This document shows, in pieces, positions 40,338 through 49,891 of a stretch of DNA of 64,000 bases. Origin of the DNA: Stenotrophomonas sp. SAM-B (GTDB lineage Bacteria; Pseudomonadota; Gammaproteobacteria; Xanthomonadales; Xanthomonadaceae); the NCBI RefSeq assembly GCF_013387485.1, contig NZ_JABBXB010000002.1, forward strand, positions 62,001-126,000, in the 5' to 3' direction. Position numbers and translations under genes: made by a program. The first letter of the stretch is position 1. Each line of letters begins with the position of its first letter. Under the pieces are notes generated by a model. It had not been told where the DNA came from, ran no database searches, and saw nothing but the letters and a program-made list of their open reading frames with translations.

Positions 40338-42761
40338 TCAGTTCAACGCGGCACCGCTGTGGGCGGCGCTTTCATCCTGCAGCGAGGTGCGGATGGAGTG
40401 CGCCAGGTCGCTGCGGGTGAACGGTTTGGCCAGCAGGGCGATGCTGCGGCCGACCGTGCCGCTGGCGTCGATATCGCGCGGATACCCCGAGGTGAACAGC
40501 ACCCGCAGGCCGGGCTTGCGGGCCAGCGCTTCCTTGGCCAGCGCCCAGCCGGACATGCCCGGCATCACGATGTCGGAGAACAGCAGGTCCACGCGCACGT
40601 CGGTCCGGTCCAGCAAGCGCAGCGCGGACGGGCCGTCATGGGCTTCGAGCACGCGATAGCCCAGCTGGCGCAGGGTATCCACGGTATAGGCACGGACATC
40701 ATCGTTGTCCTCGGCGACCAGGACCGTCGTTTCCTCCTCGACCTCGAAGGCGTCCAGCGCCTGGGCGTCGGCCATGCGGGTACTGGGCAGGGCGGCCGCA
40801 GAACGCGGGAACAGCAGCGTGATCGTGGTACCGGTGCCTTCGACGGAATCCAGCAGGACGTGCCCGCCCGACTGCTTGGCGAAGCCGTACACCATCGACA
40901 GGCCCAACCCGGTGCCGCGGCCCACCTCCTTGGTGGTGAAGAACGGCTCGAACACGCGCGCCATCACCTCCGGCGACATGCCCTGGCCGGTGTCGCGCAC
41001 GCGGATCATGGCGTACTGGCCGGGGGGAACATCGGGATGCTGTGCCGCGTAATCCTTGTCCAGGTGGATGTTGTCGACCTCGATCGTCAGGCGACCGCCC
41101 TCGGGCATGGCATCGCGTGCGTTGACCGCGAGGTTGAGGATCGACGCCTCAAGCTGGCTCGGATCGATCTCCACGCACCAGATGTCCGGGCTGTGCAGCA
41201 TGTCGATCTGCACCAGTTCGCCCAGCGACCGCTTGAGCATGTCCTGCATGCCGCGCATCTCTTCGTTCAGATCGACCGGCATGTTCTTCAGCGGCTGGCG
41301 GCGCGAGAACGCGAGCAGGCGCTGGGTGACGTTGGCCGCGCGCATGACGCCCTTCATGGCGTTGTCGAGCGCGCGCGAGGAATTGCCCGCCGTGTCGCCG
41401 AGCCGGTCGGTCAGCATCTTGGCGTATTCGATGTTGCCGGCGATCACGGTCAGGATGTTGTTGAAGTCATGCGCGATGCCGCCCGTCAGCTGGCCTACCG
41501 CCTCGATCTTCTGGCTGTGCCGGAGCGCTTCCTCGGCCTGACGGCGCGCGGTGGTTTCGACGGCCTCGGAGACGACGGCGGTGATCCGCGCCTGATGATC
41601 GAACAGGGGCCGGAACGAGAAGTCGAACGTGCGCTTGCCGGTCGGCAGGCGCAGCTCCAGCTCATGGCGGGAGGCGGTGCCGGCCGCGGCCTCCAGGATG
41701 GCGGTGCAGACCACGCCCGGCACGCCGGGCGTGTCGGCGAACCACGCGGATTCGCAGTAGAGGTTGCCGCGCACGTCCTGCTTGTCGGCCAGGATGGCGG
41801 CCAGCGAGGCGGAATTGGTGTCGATGATGTAGCCATCGAGCGTCAGCAGGTTCTGGTGCTGGAAGCTGGATTCGAACAGGGCCTGCAACCGGCTTTCGCT
41901 GCGGTGCAGGGCCGAGGTCCGCTCATCCACCTGGCGCTCCAGCGATTCGTTGCTGGCCTTCAACAAGGCCTGCGCCTGCTTGAGCTCGCTGATGTCGCGG
42001 GCCATGGCGTAGTAACCCACCACCGACCCGTCGGGGCCCAGCTCGGGCACGCAGTCCACCTGTGCATGGCGGGGGGCGCCGTTGCTGCGCAGCGACAGCA
42101 TGTCGAAGCTCACCTTCTCACCGGCCAGTACGCGATCGAGATGCTGCTGGATGCCGTTGAAGCTGTCCTCGCCGATGATCTCGCGCGTATGCCGGCCGAC
42201 CACGGTGTCCGGGGTCAGCCCGTGCCACTCGAAGTAGGCATTGTTGGCGAAGCGGTAGCGGTGGTCGTGGCCGAAGTAGGCGATCAGTGCCGGCAGGGAA
42301 TCGGTGATCAGTTTCAGCCGCTGGTGGCTGTCACGCAGCTCGGCTTCCACGCGCAGCAGCCGGCGGCGCTCCTGCGCCTCCTGGATGGCCCGGACGACCG
42401 CATCGGGGAGCCGCTGCAGGCGCGACTTGACCACGTAATCGCGCGCGCCGCGCTTGAGCGCCTGCACCGCCAGCTCTTCGGTGAGCGTGCCGGAGACGAA
42501 GATGAAGGGCGTCTCGGGCGCGATCTCGCTGGCAAGCGTGAGGGCCGCGTCGCCATCGAAGCCCGGCAGCACGTGGTCGGCCAGGATCACATCGAAGGAG
42601 GCCGTGGCCAGGGCGTCGAGCATGCCCTGGTGCGACCAGGTGCGCTCGGCCGTAAACGGCAGGCCGGCGCGCCGCAGCTGCGCGCTGATCAGCTCTGCAT
42701 CCAGTGCGCTGTCTTCGACCATCAGGATGCTGATGGTCCCTGTTGTGGCAGCCTCAGCCAT
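40338..42761 (-). CDS. Hybrid histidine kinase: receiver, two PAS, kinase, receiver
   Basis: 807 aa. Receiver 1 (D62 in VILADHVLPGFDG) occupies residues 10-125; PAS domains follow at about 145-260 and 290-400; the HisKA H-box has H431 in LTGGIAHDFNNIL; the ATPase part shows LNLAVNARDAMPEGG, VRDTGQGM and TGLGLSMVYGFAKQSGG; and receiver 2 has D730 in LLFSDIVMPGMSG. No membrane helix, so cytoplasmic. It overlaps the response regulator gene by 8 nt and is the third gene behind the phytochrome. Probably takes up phosphate from the phytochrome or receiver. Confidence 0.92.
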   Translation of the reverse strand: MAEAATTGTISILMVEDSALDAELISAQLRRAGLPFTAERTWSHQGMLDALATASFDVILADHVLPGFDGDAALTLASEIAPETPFIFVSGTLTEELAVQALKRGARDYVVKSRLQRLPDAVVRAIQEAQERRRLLRVEAELRDSHQRLKLITDSLPALIAYFGHDHRYRFANNAYFEWHGLTPDTVVGRHTREIIGEDSFNGIQQHLDRVLAGEKVSFDMLSLRSNGAPRHAQVDCVPELGPDGSVVGYYAMARDISELKQAQALLKASNESLERQVDERTSALHRSESRLQALFESSFQHQNLLTLDGYIIDTNSASLAAILADKQDVRGNLYCESAWFADTPGVPGVVCTAILEAAAGTASRHELELRLPTGKRTFDFSFRPLFDHQARITAVVSEAVETTARRQAEEALRHSQKIEAVGQLTGGIAHDFNNILTVIAGNIEYAKMLTDRLGDTAGNSSRALDNAMKGVMRAANVTQRLLAFSRRQPLKNMPVDLNEEMRGMQDMLKRSLGELVQIDMLHSPDIWCVEIDPSQLEASILNLAVNARDAMPEGGRLTIEVDNIHLDKDYAAQHPDVPPGQYAMIRVRDTGQGMSPEVMARVFEPFFTTKEVGRGTGLGLSMVYGFAKQSGGHVLLDSVEGTGTTITLLFPRSAAALPSTRMADAQALDAFEVEEETTVLVAEDNDDVRAYTVDTLRQLGYRVLEAHDGPSALRLLDRTDVRVDLLFSDIVMPGMSGWALAKEALARKPGLRVLFTSGYPRDIDASGTVGRSIALLAKPFTRSDLAHSIRTSLQDESAAHSGAALN

Positions 42762-43227
42762 CGTGTCTGCTCTTCCCGCCGAACAGCGTGCCGTTCGGCG
42801 GCGGCTGGTTGGTGATGCCCCAGAACATGCCCAGCCCCTGGATCGCCTCCAGGAATTCCTTGAAATCCACCGGTTTGACCACGAAGGCGTTGACGCCCAG
42901 TTCGTAGCTGCGGATCAGGTCCTGCTCCTCCCGCGAGGAGGTCAGCATCACCACCGGGGTGCTGCTCAGGGCGCGGTCGGTGCGGATTTCCTTCAGCACT
43001 TCCAGGCCGTTGAGCTTGGGCAGCTTGAGGTCCAGCAGCACGACCACGGGCCCGCCGTGCATGGCCCCTTCGTAACGTCCCTGGCAGCGCAGATACTCCA
43101 GCGCTTCCACGCCGTCGCGCACATGGGTCACGTCGTTGAGCAGCTGGCAGCGCGCAAGCGCCGCCATCGTCAGTTCGGCGTCTTTCGGGTTGTCTTCTAC
43201 GAGCAGGATCGGTCGCAGATCTCTCAT
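42754..43227 (-). CDS. Response regulator, Rcp1-like single domain
   Basis: 157 aa. ILLVEDNPKDAELTMAAL, phosphoacceptor D66 in VVLLDLKLPKLNG, LTSSREEQDL and FVVKPVDFKEF. The D-x-x-x-D-x-x-L start is typical of single-domain regulators paired with phytochromes (Rcp1 type). It overlaps the phytochrome gene by 4 nt and the hybrid kinase gene by 8 nt. Confidence 0.92.
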   Translation of the reverse strand: MRDLRPILLVEDNPKDAELTMAALARCQLLNDVTHVRDGVEALEYLRCQGRYEGAMHGGPVVVLLDLKLPKLNGLEVLKEIRTDRALSSTPVVMLTSSREEQDLIRSYELGVNAFVVKPVDFKEFLEAIQGLGMFWGITNQPPPNGTLFGGKSRHDG

Positions 43228-45461
43228 AGGTGGTCTCCAGCAGCAAAGGGAATGGTGAAAAAGAAGGTCGCGCCGGCGCCAACCTGGCCCTGGGCCCAGG
43301 TGCGGCCGCCATGGCGGGTGATGATGCGGTGGACGTTGGCCAGGCCGATGCCGGTGCCTTCGTACTCATCGACGTGGTGCAGCCGCTGGAACACCCCGAA
43401 CAGCTTGTCCACGTAGCGCATGTCGAATCCGCAGCCGTTGTCCTTCACGAAGAAGACATCCTCGGTGTCCGTGCGTTCGTGTCCGATCCCGATGCGGGGC
43501 TCGGGCGTGTCGCGGGTGAACTTGATCGCGTTGGCCAGCAGGTTCTGCCAGACCAGCCGCAGCATGCCGGGGTCGGCCAGCACCTTGGGCAGTGGTGCGA
43601 TCTGCCAGTCGATGGCGCGGCCGGTGTATTCCATGTCGAGCTTGTGGCGCACGTCATCCACCAGGGCCGTCATCTCCATCGCGATCTGGCCCATGGTCGA
43701 GCGGCCCATCTGCGAAAAGCTGAGCAGGTCATCCACCAGCGTTCCGGCCGATTTTGCCGACTCCACGATGGTCTCGAGGAATCTCTTTTCTGAATCGTTC
43801 AATCTCTCGCCGGCCGAGGACCACAGCAGTTCCGAGTAGCCCACGATGTGGCGGAACGGCGCGCGCAGGTCATGGCTGACCGAATAGGAGAATGCTTCGA
43901 GCTCCTTGTTGCTGCGCAGCAGCTGCTCGTTCAACGCGGCCATTTCCTCGGCCTTGCGCAGCACGATGTCCACGATCGCGGCGCGCAGCTCCAGCGAGGC
44001 ATCGCGGTCCACCTCGTTCCAGGGCAGCGACTGCTCGCGCACGGTCTGCTTCCAGCCCTCGAAGGAGGTCCGCGGCGACAGGGGCTGACCGGTCTCTTCC
44101 TTGCGCGGATCGCCGCCCCAGCGCACGGTGCGGACCACCTCCGGCCGGAACCAGATCACGAAGCTGTCGTGGAGCTGCGAGATGGAGATGGCCAGCACGC
44201 CACTGGCGACGCCGGCGAAGGCCTCTGCCTCTTTCCATCGCTGCGGCAGCGTATCGGTGCAGAAGATATCGCCCTCGATCTGCTGCGCCGTCAGCCACTG
44301 GACCAGCTGCATCACCTGGCGCTGGCTCGGGCAGTCGCCGTGCAGGATGCATTCCCCACGGTGCACGATCGCCGCGCCCGTGGAGTGGGTCAGCGCGAGC
44401 AGGCTGTGCTGGTCGCGCCCGAGCGCGGCCATGAAGTCGGTATCGCCGGCCATGCGCCCGAGCAGCCGGACCTGGATCGCCCGGCGCGCGACCCGTTCTT
44501 CGATCAGCACCGCGCGCTGCTTCAGCGCAATCTGCAGCGACAGGATCTGGCCGATGAACTCGCAGGCCGTGCGCACGTGGTAGGGCACCCGGCGCGCGAC
44601 CTGGTTGTGGCAGGAGATCAGGCCCCACAGCTCGCCCTCGCACAGCACCGAGACCGACATCGACGCACCGGTCCCCATGTTGCGCATGTACTGCAGGTGC
44701 ACCGGCGAGACACTGCGCAGCATCGCCGGGCCCAGGTCCGTGGGCGGCGCGTCGGCGCTGGCCGGCAGGCGCACCAGCGGCACGGGGGTGTAGTGGCTGT
44801 CGGCGATGAGCCGCACCCGGTTCTGCCGGTACAACTCGCGTGCCTGCGCGGGGATGTCCGATTCCGGGAAGCGCAGGTCGAGGTAGGAGGGCAGTACGGT
44901 ATTGCGGTCTTCGGCCACCACCGCGCCGTTCCAGTCCGGGTCGAACTGGTAGAGCATCGTGCGATCGAAGCCGGTCAAGGCGCGGATGTGCTCGGCGGCG
45001 AGCTCGCACAGCGCCTGGGTGGTGGGCGCACGCTCGATGGCGGCCATGAAGCGGCGGATCGAGGGGTACAGGTCTTCCAGCGAGCCCGGCTCACCCGGCA
45101 CCGGCGCTTCCAGTTCGATGATGATCTCATCGCCGATCCGGTGCGCCACGGTGTGGTGATGGCCCGCGGTGCCCACCTGGTGCGTTCCCAGAAAATGCGA
45201 AGCGCCTTGCTCCAGCGCTTCCAGCAGCGGCCTGCAGTGGGCCAGGGTACCGCCGAGCACCGCCTCCAGAGAGTGCCCCAAGGGGTCGCCGAGCGCCTCG
45301 ATGAGGTCCGGTTGCGCGACTGCACGGGCGTTGACCGTCAATGTCAGGTGATCGAGGACCAGGATCAATCCGTAAGGCTGGATCGCGCCGGGGGTACGGA
45401 TCGGCTCACGCGCGCAGCTGGACAGCTCCAAGGCGCTTGCGCCGGAATTCCTCGAGGACAT
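43224..45461 (-). CDS. bphP: Bacteriophytochrome histidine kinase
   Basis: 745 aa with the PAS2-GAF-PHY-HisKA-HATPase order. Biliverdin-binding Cys16 is in SSCAREPIRTPGAIQPYG; GAF has LRFPESDIPAQARELY and SPVHLQYMRNMGTGASMSV with the chromophore histidine; the PHY tongue shows VRWGGDPRK and LSPRTSFEGWK; the H-box has H530 in FSYSVSHDLRAPF; and the ATPase has NAIKFTRD, DNGCGFDM and GTGIGLANV. It senses red/far-red light and passes phosphate to the next-gene regulator. No haem oxygenase gene is in the window to make biliverdin. AGGAG lies about 7 nt before the ATG. Confidence 0.95.
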   Translation of the reverse strand: MSSRNSGASALELSSCAREPIRTPGAIQPYGLILVLDHLTLTVNARAVAQPDLIEALGDPLGHSLEAVLGGTLAHCRPLLEALEQGASHFLGTHQVGTAGHHHTVAHRIGDEIIIELEAPVPGEPGSLEDLYPSIRRFMAAIERAPTTQALCELAAEHIRALTGFDRTMLYQFDPDWNGAVVAEDRNTVLPSYLDLRFPESDIPAQARELYRQNRVRLIADSHYTPVPLVRLPASADAPPTDLGPAMLRSVSPVHLQYMRNMGTGASMSVSVLCEGELWGLISCHNQVARRVPYHVRTACEFIGQILSLQIALKQRAVLIEERVARRAIQVRLLGRMAGDTDFMAALGRDQHSLLALTHSTGAAIVHRGECILHGDCPSQRQVMQLVQWLTAQQIEGDIFCTDTLPQRWKEAEAFAGVASGVLAISISQLHDSFVIWFRPEVVRTVRWGGDPRKEETGQPLSPRTSFEGWKQTVREQSLPWNEVDRDASLELRAAIVDIVLRKAEEMAALNEQLLRSNKELEAFSYSVSHDLRAPFRHIVGYSELLWSSAGERLNDSEKRFLETIVESAKSAGTLVDDLLSFSQMGRSTMGQIAMEMTALVDDVRHKLDMEYTGRAIDWQIAPLPKVLADPGMLRLVWQNLLANAIKFTRDTPEPRIGIGHERTDTEDVFFVKDNGCGFDMRYVDKLFGVFQRLHHVDEYEGTGIGLANVHRIITRHGGRTWAQGQVGAGATFFFTIPFAAGDHL

Positions 45462-45637
45462 TCATTGACTCCTGCTCGTTGCCAGTGGTGACCACCGCCC
45501 GAATGGCCCGGCGTCGCCTGGTCGTCAGGAGCTCACACCGTCCACTGCGACGCGGTGTGCCACAGTTCCCTTATTTTTGCATAGGCGTTGATCCCGATCT
45601 GTGAGGATGCGACGGCGTTCCTTGCCTTGTCGCGCGC

Positions 45638-48196
45638 TCAGTCCCAGCGGTAGCGCACGGTCGCCGACCACAGCCCGCCGGAGCCGTCGATCGGGCCGCC
45701 ATTGGCGTAGCGGTAGTACTCGTTCGCCGCCAGCAGCGGCGCCGGCACTTTCGTGACCTTGCGGTCGAACACGTTGTTGGCATTCAAGGCCACGTCCCAG
45801 CCGCCGGGGAGGGTGGCACCGAGCTGCAGATCGGTGATCCACAGCCCACCGATGTCGTAGGCGATCTCGGCCTGGCCCGCATACGGACCGCTGGTGGCGA
45901 CCGACGTGGGCGAGCCATAGCGCTGGATGTCGCCATAACGGCTCTGGCGCACGCCCACCCGGTAGCGGCCGAGGGACCAGTCCAGGGCAAGCACCTGGCG
46001 GGACTTCGGTGCCTTGTACAGCAGTTCGTTCTGCGAGCCGGTACTGAAGACGGGCACATTGAAGGCCGCCAGCACCGCGGGCGTGGGCGCCAGACCGGTG
46101 ATTTCCGCGCGGGTATGGCTGCTGGCCAGGGTCCAGCGCAGCGCACCGGCGCGGCCGAGATCCCAGCGGCCTTCCAGCGTTGCCTCGACGCCTTCGGTGC
46201 GGGTATCGGCGGCATTGATGAAGTAACGCACCCCATCCTGGGCGCCGAGCCCGACCGAGGTGACCAGTGCGCCGGAGCCCGGGTACAGCCCTTCGCGGAA
46301 CGTGGTGGACAGCGCGATGCGGTCGTCCACATCGATGCGATAGGCATCCACCGTGAGCGAGGCGCCTGCCCAGGGCTCGGCGACGATGCCCAGGCTCAGG
46401 CTGCGCGATGTTTCCGGGCGCAGCGGCTGCGCACCCAGGGCGATGGCCTGCGGCGAGCCCGCCTGCAGGATGTGGTCCGTGTAGAAATTGCCGTTGGAGG
46501 TGTTGCGGTAGGCCTGTGCGGCCAGTGACGGTGCCTGGAAGCCGTTGCTGATCGTCCCGCGCAGGGCGAACCGGGGGTGGAGCGCGAAGCGGGTGGACAG
46601 GCGGCCGGTGGTCTCGCTGCCGAAATCCGAATAGCGTTCGTGGCGACCCGCCAGATCGATGCGCCAGCGCGACCCCAGGTCGGCGGCGACGCCGACATAC
46701 ACCGCGCCGCTGTTGCGGCTGACATCGACCGCGTCCTCCGGCCGATAGCCCGGCAGGGCCTGCGATCCGCCCAGGCCGATGCCCAGCACGGTGCCGGCGT
46801 AAGGTCCGTCCAGGACACGGTGGCCACCATGCGTGTAGGACTGCACATCGCCGGCGCTGATCCGGTAACGCTCGTCGCGGTACTCCGCGCCCGCGCTGAG
46901 CTCCAGGGGCGCGCTCAGCCAGCCGGTCTGCAGCAGGCGGCGCACGTCCAGGTTGTGCGTCCAGGCGCTGTAGCGCAGGTCGCCGATGTAGAAATCGGTC
47001 TGGCTGTCCAGTCCGTAGGTCGGGTTGATGCTGTCATGCAGGTTGATGTCCATCGCATCGCGGCCGTAGCCACTGCTCAGGTCCCAGTCCCAGTCACCGA
47101 GCTGGCCGCGCACGCCAAGGGTCAGGGCGCCATCCTTCTCGTCGATGTGCTCGGTCGGTGCGAAGCCATCCGGATCGATGGCGCGCACCACTTCGTTGCG
47201 CAGCGGCTGGCGGAAGTTCTGCGGTGCCCATGCGTCGCGCTGGGCGAGGGTCAGCAGTCCGTAGGCGTCCACCGTCGCAGCCAGGGGAAGGCTGGCATTG
47301 GCGGTGGCGGCCTGGGTCCGGAAGGCACGGATGCCGCGGTTGCGCCAGGCGTTGTTGTCGCGGGTGGCCTCGCGCGGATCCGGCGTGGCACCGGGCGGCA
47401 GGGTCGGGTTGCTGGCCTGGTTGCCGCCGGGCCGGATCGCATTGCCGGCGGCATCTCGCGGGAAGTAGTACAGGAAGGTGTCGCGGGCCGGACTGGTGTA
47501 GTCGGTGGCTTCCTGGTCGTCCAGCTGCGCGGCCAGGTGCAGGAACCCGCCGTCACCGATGCCGAACCCGGCATCGGCCTGCACCACGCGCGAACGGCCA
47601 TCCCCGGCGAAATAGGTGCCATCGCGGTAGGACACGTTGCCGCCGCGCGCGCCTTTGTGGGTCACGATGTTGATCACGCCGGCGATGGCGTCCGAGCCGT
47701 AGATCGCCGAGGCGCCGTCGCGCAGCACCTCGATGCGCTCGATCGCGCCGGTGGGGATCAGCGCGAGATCGGCAGGCGCAGCGCCACCGAAGCCCCCGGC
47801 GCCCAGCAGTGCGGTGGCATGGCGGCGCTTGCCGTCCACCAGTACCAGCACGTGGCTGGAGTTCAGCCCCCGCAGCTGCCCGGCGCGCACCATGCTGTTG
47901 AGATCGCCGGTTTCCAGCGGCAGGTTGAAACTCGGCACGGTGGTGTTGAGCACGTCCAGCAGGCTGGTGGCGTTGGCGGCGCGGATGTCCTCGGCCGACA
48001 GTACATCGATCGGCGCGGCGCTTTCGCGCACGGTGCGGCCCTGTGCACGGGTGCCGGTCACCGTGACGGTATCCAGGGTGGCGGTGCTGGTACTGGCGGC
48101 GGCCTCCGCCTCGGGCGCGCCGCGTGCGGCGACGGGCAGGAAGAGCACGGACAGGACGGCGACAACCAACGGCAGGCGATGGTGCGTGGACAGCAT
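45638..48196 (-). CDS. TonB-dependent receptor
   Basis: 852 aa with a signal peptide (LPLVVAVLSVLFLPVAARG). Plug motifs TVTVTGTR, VRAGQLRGLNSSHVLVLVDG and RIEVLRDGASAIYGSDAIAGVINIVTHKG. The barrel ends in TVRYRWD, lacking the usual terminal Phe. Members with this RDGASAIYGSDA plug motif take up a wide range of ligands including peptides, sugars and metal complexes. It is the last gene of the redox operon on this strand, 147 bp after the TlpA-like gene. Confidence 0.92.
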   Translation of the reverse strand: MLSTHHRLPLVVAVLSVLFLPVAARGAPEAEAAASTSTATLDTVTVTGTRAQGRTVRESAAPIDVLSAEDIRAANATSLLDVLNTTVPSFNLPLETGDLNSMVRAGQLRGLNSSHVLVLVDGKRRHATALLGAGGFGGAAPADLALIPTGAIERIEVLRDGASAIYGSDAIAGVINIVTHKGARGGNVSYRDGTYFAGDGRSRVVQADAGFGIGDGGFLHLAAQLDDQEATDYTSPARDTFLYYFPRDAAGNAIRPGGNQASNPTLPPGATPDPREATRDNNAWRNRGIRAFRTQAATANASLPLAATVDAYGLLTLAQRDAWAPQNFRQPLRNEVVRAIDPDGFAPTEHIDEKDGALTLGVRGQLGDWDWDLSSGYGRDAMDINLHDSINPTYGLDSQTDFYIGDLRYSAWTHNLDVRRLLQTGWLSAPLELSAGAEYRDERYRISAGDVQSYTHGGHRVLDGPYAGTVLGIGLGGSQALPGYRPEDAVDVSRNSGAVYVGVAADLGSRWRIDLAGRHERYSDFGSETTGRLSTRFALHPRFALRGTISNGFQAPSLAAQAYRNTSNGNFYTDHILQAGSPQAIALGAQPLRPETSRSLSLGIVAEPWAGASLTVDAYRIDVDDRIALSTTFREGLYPGSGALVTSVGLGAQDGVRYFINAADTRTEGVEATLEGRWDLGRAGALRWTLASSHTRAEITGLAPTPAVLAAFNVPVFSTGSQNELLYKAPKSRQVLALDWSLGRYRVGVRQSRYGDIQRYGSPTSVATSGPYAGQAEIAYDIGGLWITDLQLGATLPGGWDVALNANNVFDRKVTKVPAPLLAANEYYRYANGGPIDGSGGLWSATVRYRWD

Positions 48197-48343
48197 GGAG
48201 GATCCCCGGAGATAGGTGGGCCGATGCGGCAGGGCATGCGGCGGACAGGCAGGCGGCGGCCGCAGGGCCGCCTCAGCAGGTGCGTTGGCGCAACGGACCC
48301 GGACAACAGCGCTCCGCCGCGGCGGCCGTGCAGCGGGTGCGGA

Positions 48344-48880
48344 TCACGGCGCTACACCCGCCGCAGCCGCCCAGCGGGTGAGATCGGCGGGGTGCAGGGG
48401 GCCGTTGTGGACCTGCAGCACCGTGCCGTGTGCGTCGATCAACACGGAAAACGGCAGCGTGCCGATCCGGTTGCCGAAGCCGGCTGCGGTGCCGGGCGGG
48501 CCGTCACTCTCCACCAGCTGCGGGTAGGTGAGATCAAGCTGGTCGCGCAGGGCCCTGGCGGCCTCGATGTCGTCCAGCGCGACGCCGACCACGTGCACGC
48601 CGTTCGGCAAGACGGCCTGCGCCTGCGAGAAGCGCTGCAGGTCAGGCAGTTCTTTCAGGCACGGCCCGCACCAGCTGGCCCAGTAGTTGAGCAGGACGGG
48701 ACGGCCGCGCCATTGCGCGAGGGTGGCCTGGCCGCCGTCGAGGTCGTTCCACTGCAGTGCGGGGGCGGGCTTGCCGGCGGGTGGCTCGGTGGGCAGCGGC
48801 GCGGCGTTGCACGCGAGTGCCAGGGCAGCCAGCAGCGCGAAGGCGATCAAGGTGCCGAACCGGCGGTGGGGAGAGGTCAT
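48344..48880 (-). CDS. TlpA/ResA-like thioredoxin-fold lipoprotein
   Basis: 178 aa from the ATG at 48880, which overlaps the stop of the di-haem gene (ATGA). N-terminal lipoprotein signal (LLAALALAC, Cys24). The thioredoxin fold has LLNYWASWCGPCLKELP, with the WCGPC active site, and a cis-Pro in GTLPFSVLID. It works in the periplasm as a thiol reductant. Linkage to the MauG-type protein suggests it reduces the apoprotein's haem-ligating cysteines or its substrate. Confidence 0.9.
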   Translation of the reverse strand: MTSPHRRFGTLIAFALLAALALACNAAPLPTEPPAGKPAPALQWNDLDGGQATLAQWRGRPVLLNYWASWCGPCLKELPDLQRFSQAQAVLPNGVHVVGVALDDIEAARALRDQLDLTYPQLVESDGPPGTAAGFGNRIGTLPFSVLIDAHGTVLQVHNGPLHPADLTRWAAAAGVAP

Positions 48881-49878
48881 GGCGGGGTAGCCGTCGAGGA
48901 CGCCGTTCGGGACGCGAAGCGGTCGTCGGTGAGGGAGTGCAGGAACTGCTCGATGTCGTCGATCTCCGCTTCGGTCAGGTGCAGCGGGTCGCGCAGCTGC
49001 GCGTCGCGGCCGATCGAATCGGGGATCACCTTGGCGGGATCGTCGTAGTAGACGATCACCTCGCGCAGCGTCTTGAACATGCCGTTGTGCATGTAGGGGG
49101 CGGTCAGGGCCACGTTGCGCAGGCCAGGCACCTTGAATTCGCCTTTCTGCGCGGGATCGCCGGTGATGCCCCCGCGTCCTTCGTCGTTGAACGTACGGCC
49201 GTTGTAGATGCCGATGTTCTTGAAGCGGTCCGAGGTGAAGTCTTCGCCGGCGTGGCAGCTCACGCACTGGGCCTTGGTGATGAACAGCAGGCGGCCGCGC
49301 TTCGCCGCATCGCTGATCGCATCCTCCTGGCCGAGGGCATAGCGGTCATAAGGGCTGTCCACGGTGTTGAGGGTCTTCTGGTAGGCGCCCAGTGCCCGGC
49401 CCAGCGTGCGCGGGCTGGGGGGCGCGTTGTAGGCGTCCTGGAAGCGGGCGACCCAGGCCGGGTCGGCAAGCAGGCGGCTGATCGCCTCATCCACCGGCAG
49501 GTCCATCTCCAGCGGATTGGCGATCGGCGCGAGCGCCTGTTCTTCCAGGGTTTCGCTGCGCCCATCCCAGAAGAAACGCGTCCGCCCGGCGCTGTTCATG
49601 ACGCTGGGGGTGTTGCGCGTGCCCAGCCGGCCCTCCACCCCGAGGCTGAGCGCGCGGTCATCGGCGAACGCGCGCGCCGGCTGGTGGCAGCTGGCGCACG
49701 ACACCGTGCGGTCGCGCGACAGGATGGGATCGAAGAACAGCTGGCGGCCGAGCTGGGCGCGCGTGTTGTCGCTGAGATCACCGTCATAGGTCGGTGCATC
49801 GGCGGAAAACACCGGCGCCAGTGCGGCACTGCCGATCAGCGCGGCCAGCAGCGGGAGGGAGCGGACAGGGCGGGGCAT
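48877..49878 (-). CDS. MauG-type di-haem cytochrome c peroxidase-like protein
   Basis: 333 aa with a signal peptide (LPLLAALIGSAALAPVFSA). Two c-type haem sites: C61-x-x-CH (CASCH) and C205-x-x-CH (CVSCH). Family marks: LGRQLFFDPILSRD, RNTPSVMNSAGRTRFFWDGRS, NPLEMDLP and VPGLRNVALTAPYMHNG. This is closer to the MauG/MbnH branch than to classical peroxidases (inference from the short length and these motifs). It may oxidise a protein tryptophan or handle peroxide. It overlaps the TlpA-like gene. Confidence 0.9.
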   Translation of the reverse strand: MPRPVRSLPLLAALIGSAALAPVFSADAPTYDGDLSDNTRAQLGRQLFFDPILSRDRTVSCASCHQPARAFADDRALSLGVEGRLGTRNTPSVMNSAGRTRFFWDGRSETLEEQALAPIANPLEMDLPVDEAISRLLADPAWVARFQDAYNAPPSPRTLGRALGAYQKTLNTVDSPYDRYALGQEDAISDAAKRGRLLFITKAQCVSCHAGEDFTSDRFKNIGIYNGRTFNDEGRGGITGDPAQKGEFKVPGLRNVALTAPYMHNGMFKTLREVIVYYDDPAKVIPDSIGRDAQLRDPLHLTEAEIDDIEQFLHSLTDDRFASRTASSTATPP

Positions 49879-49891
49879 GGCGATGCCGCGC

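Noticed and set aside
40359..42815. 818-codon open frame opposite the hybrid kinase
   Set aside because: Mirror of a GC-rich kinase gene; rich in Gly/Gln/His without domains, and no ribosome site.
46577..49048. 823-codon open frame opposite the TonB receptor and TlpA gene
   Set aside because: Spans several real genes on the other strand, which is not expected of a coding gene here.
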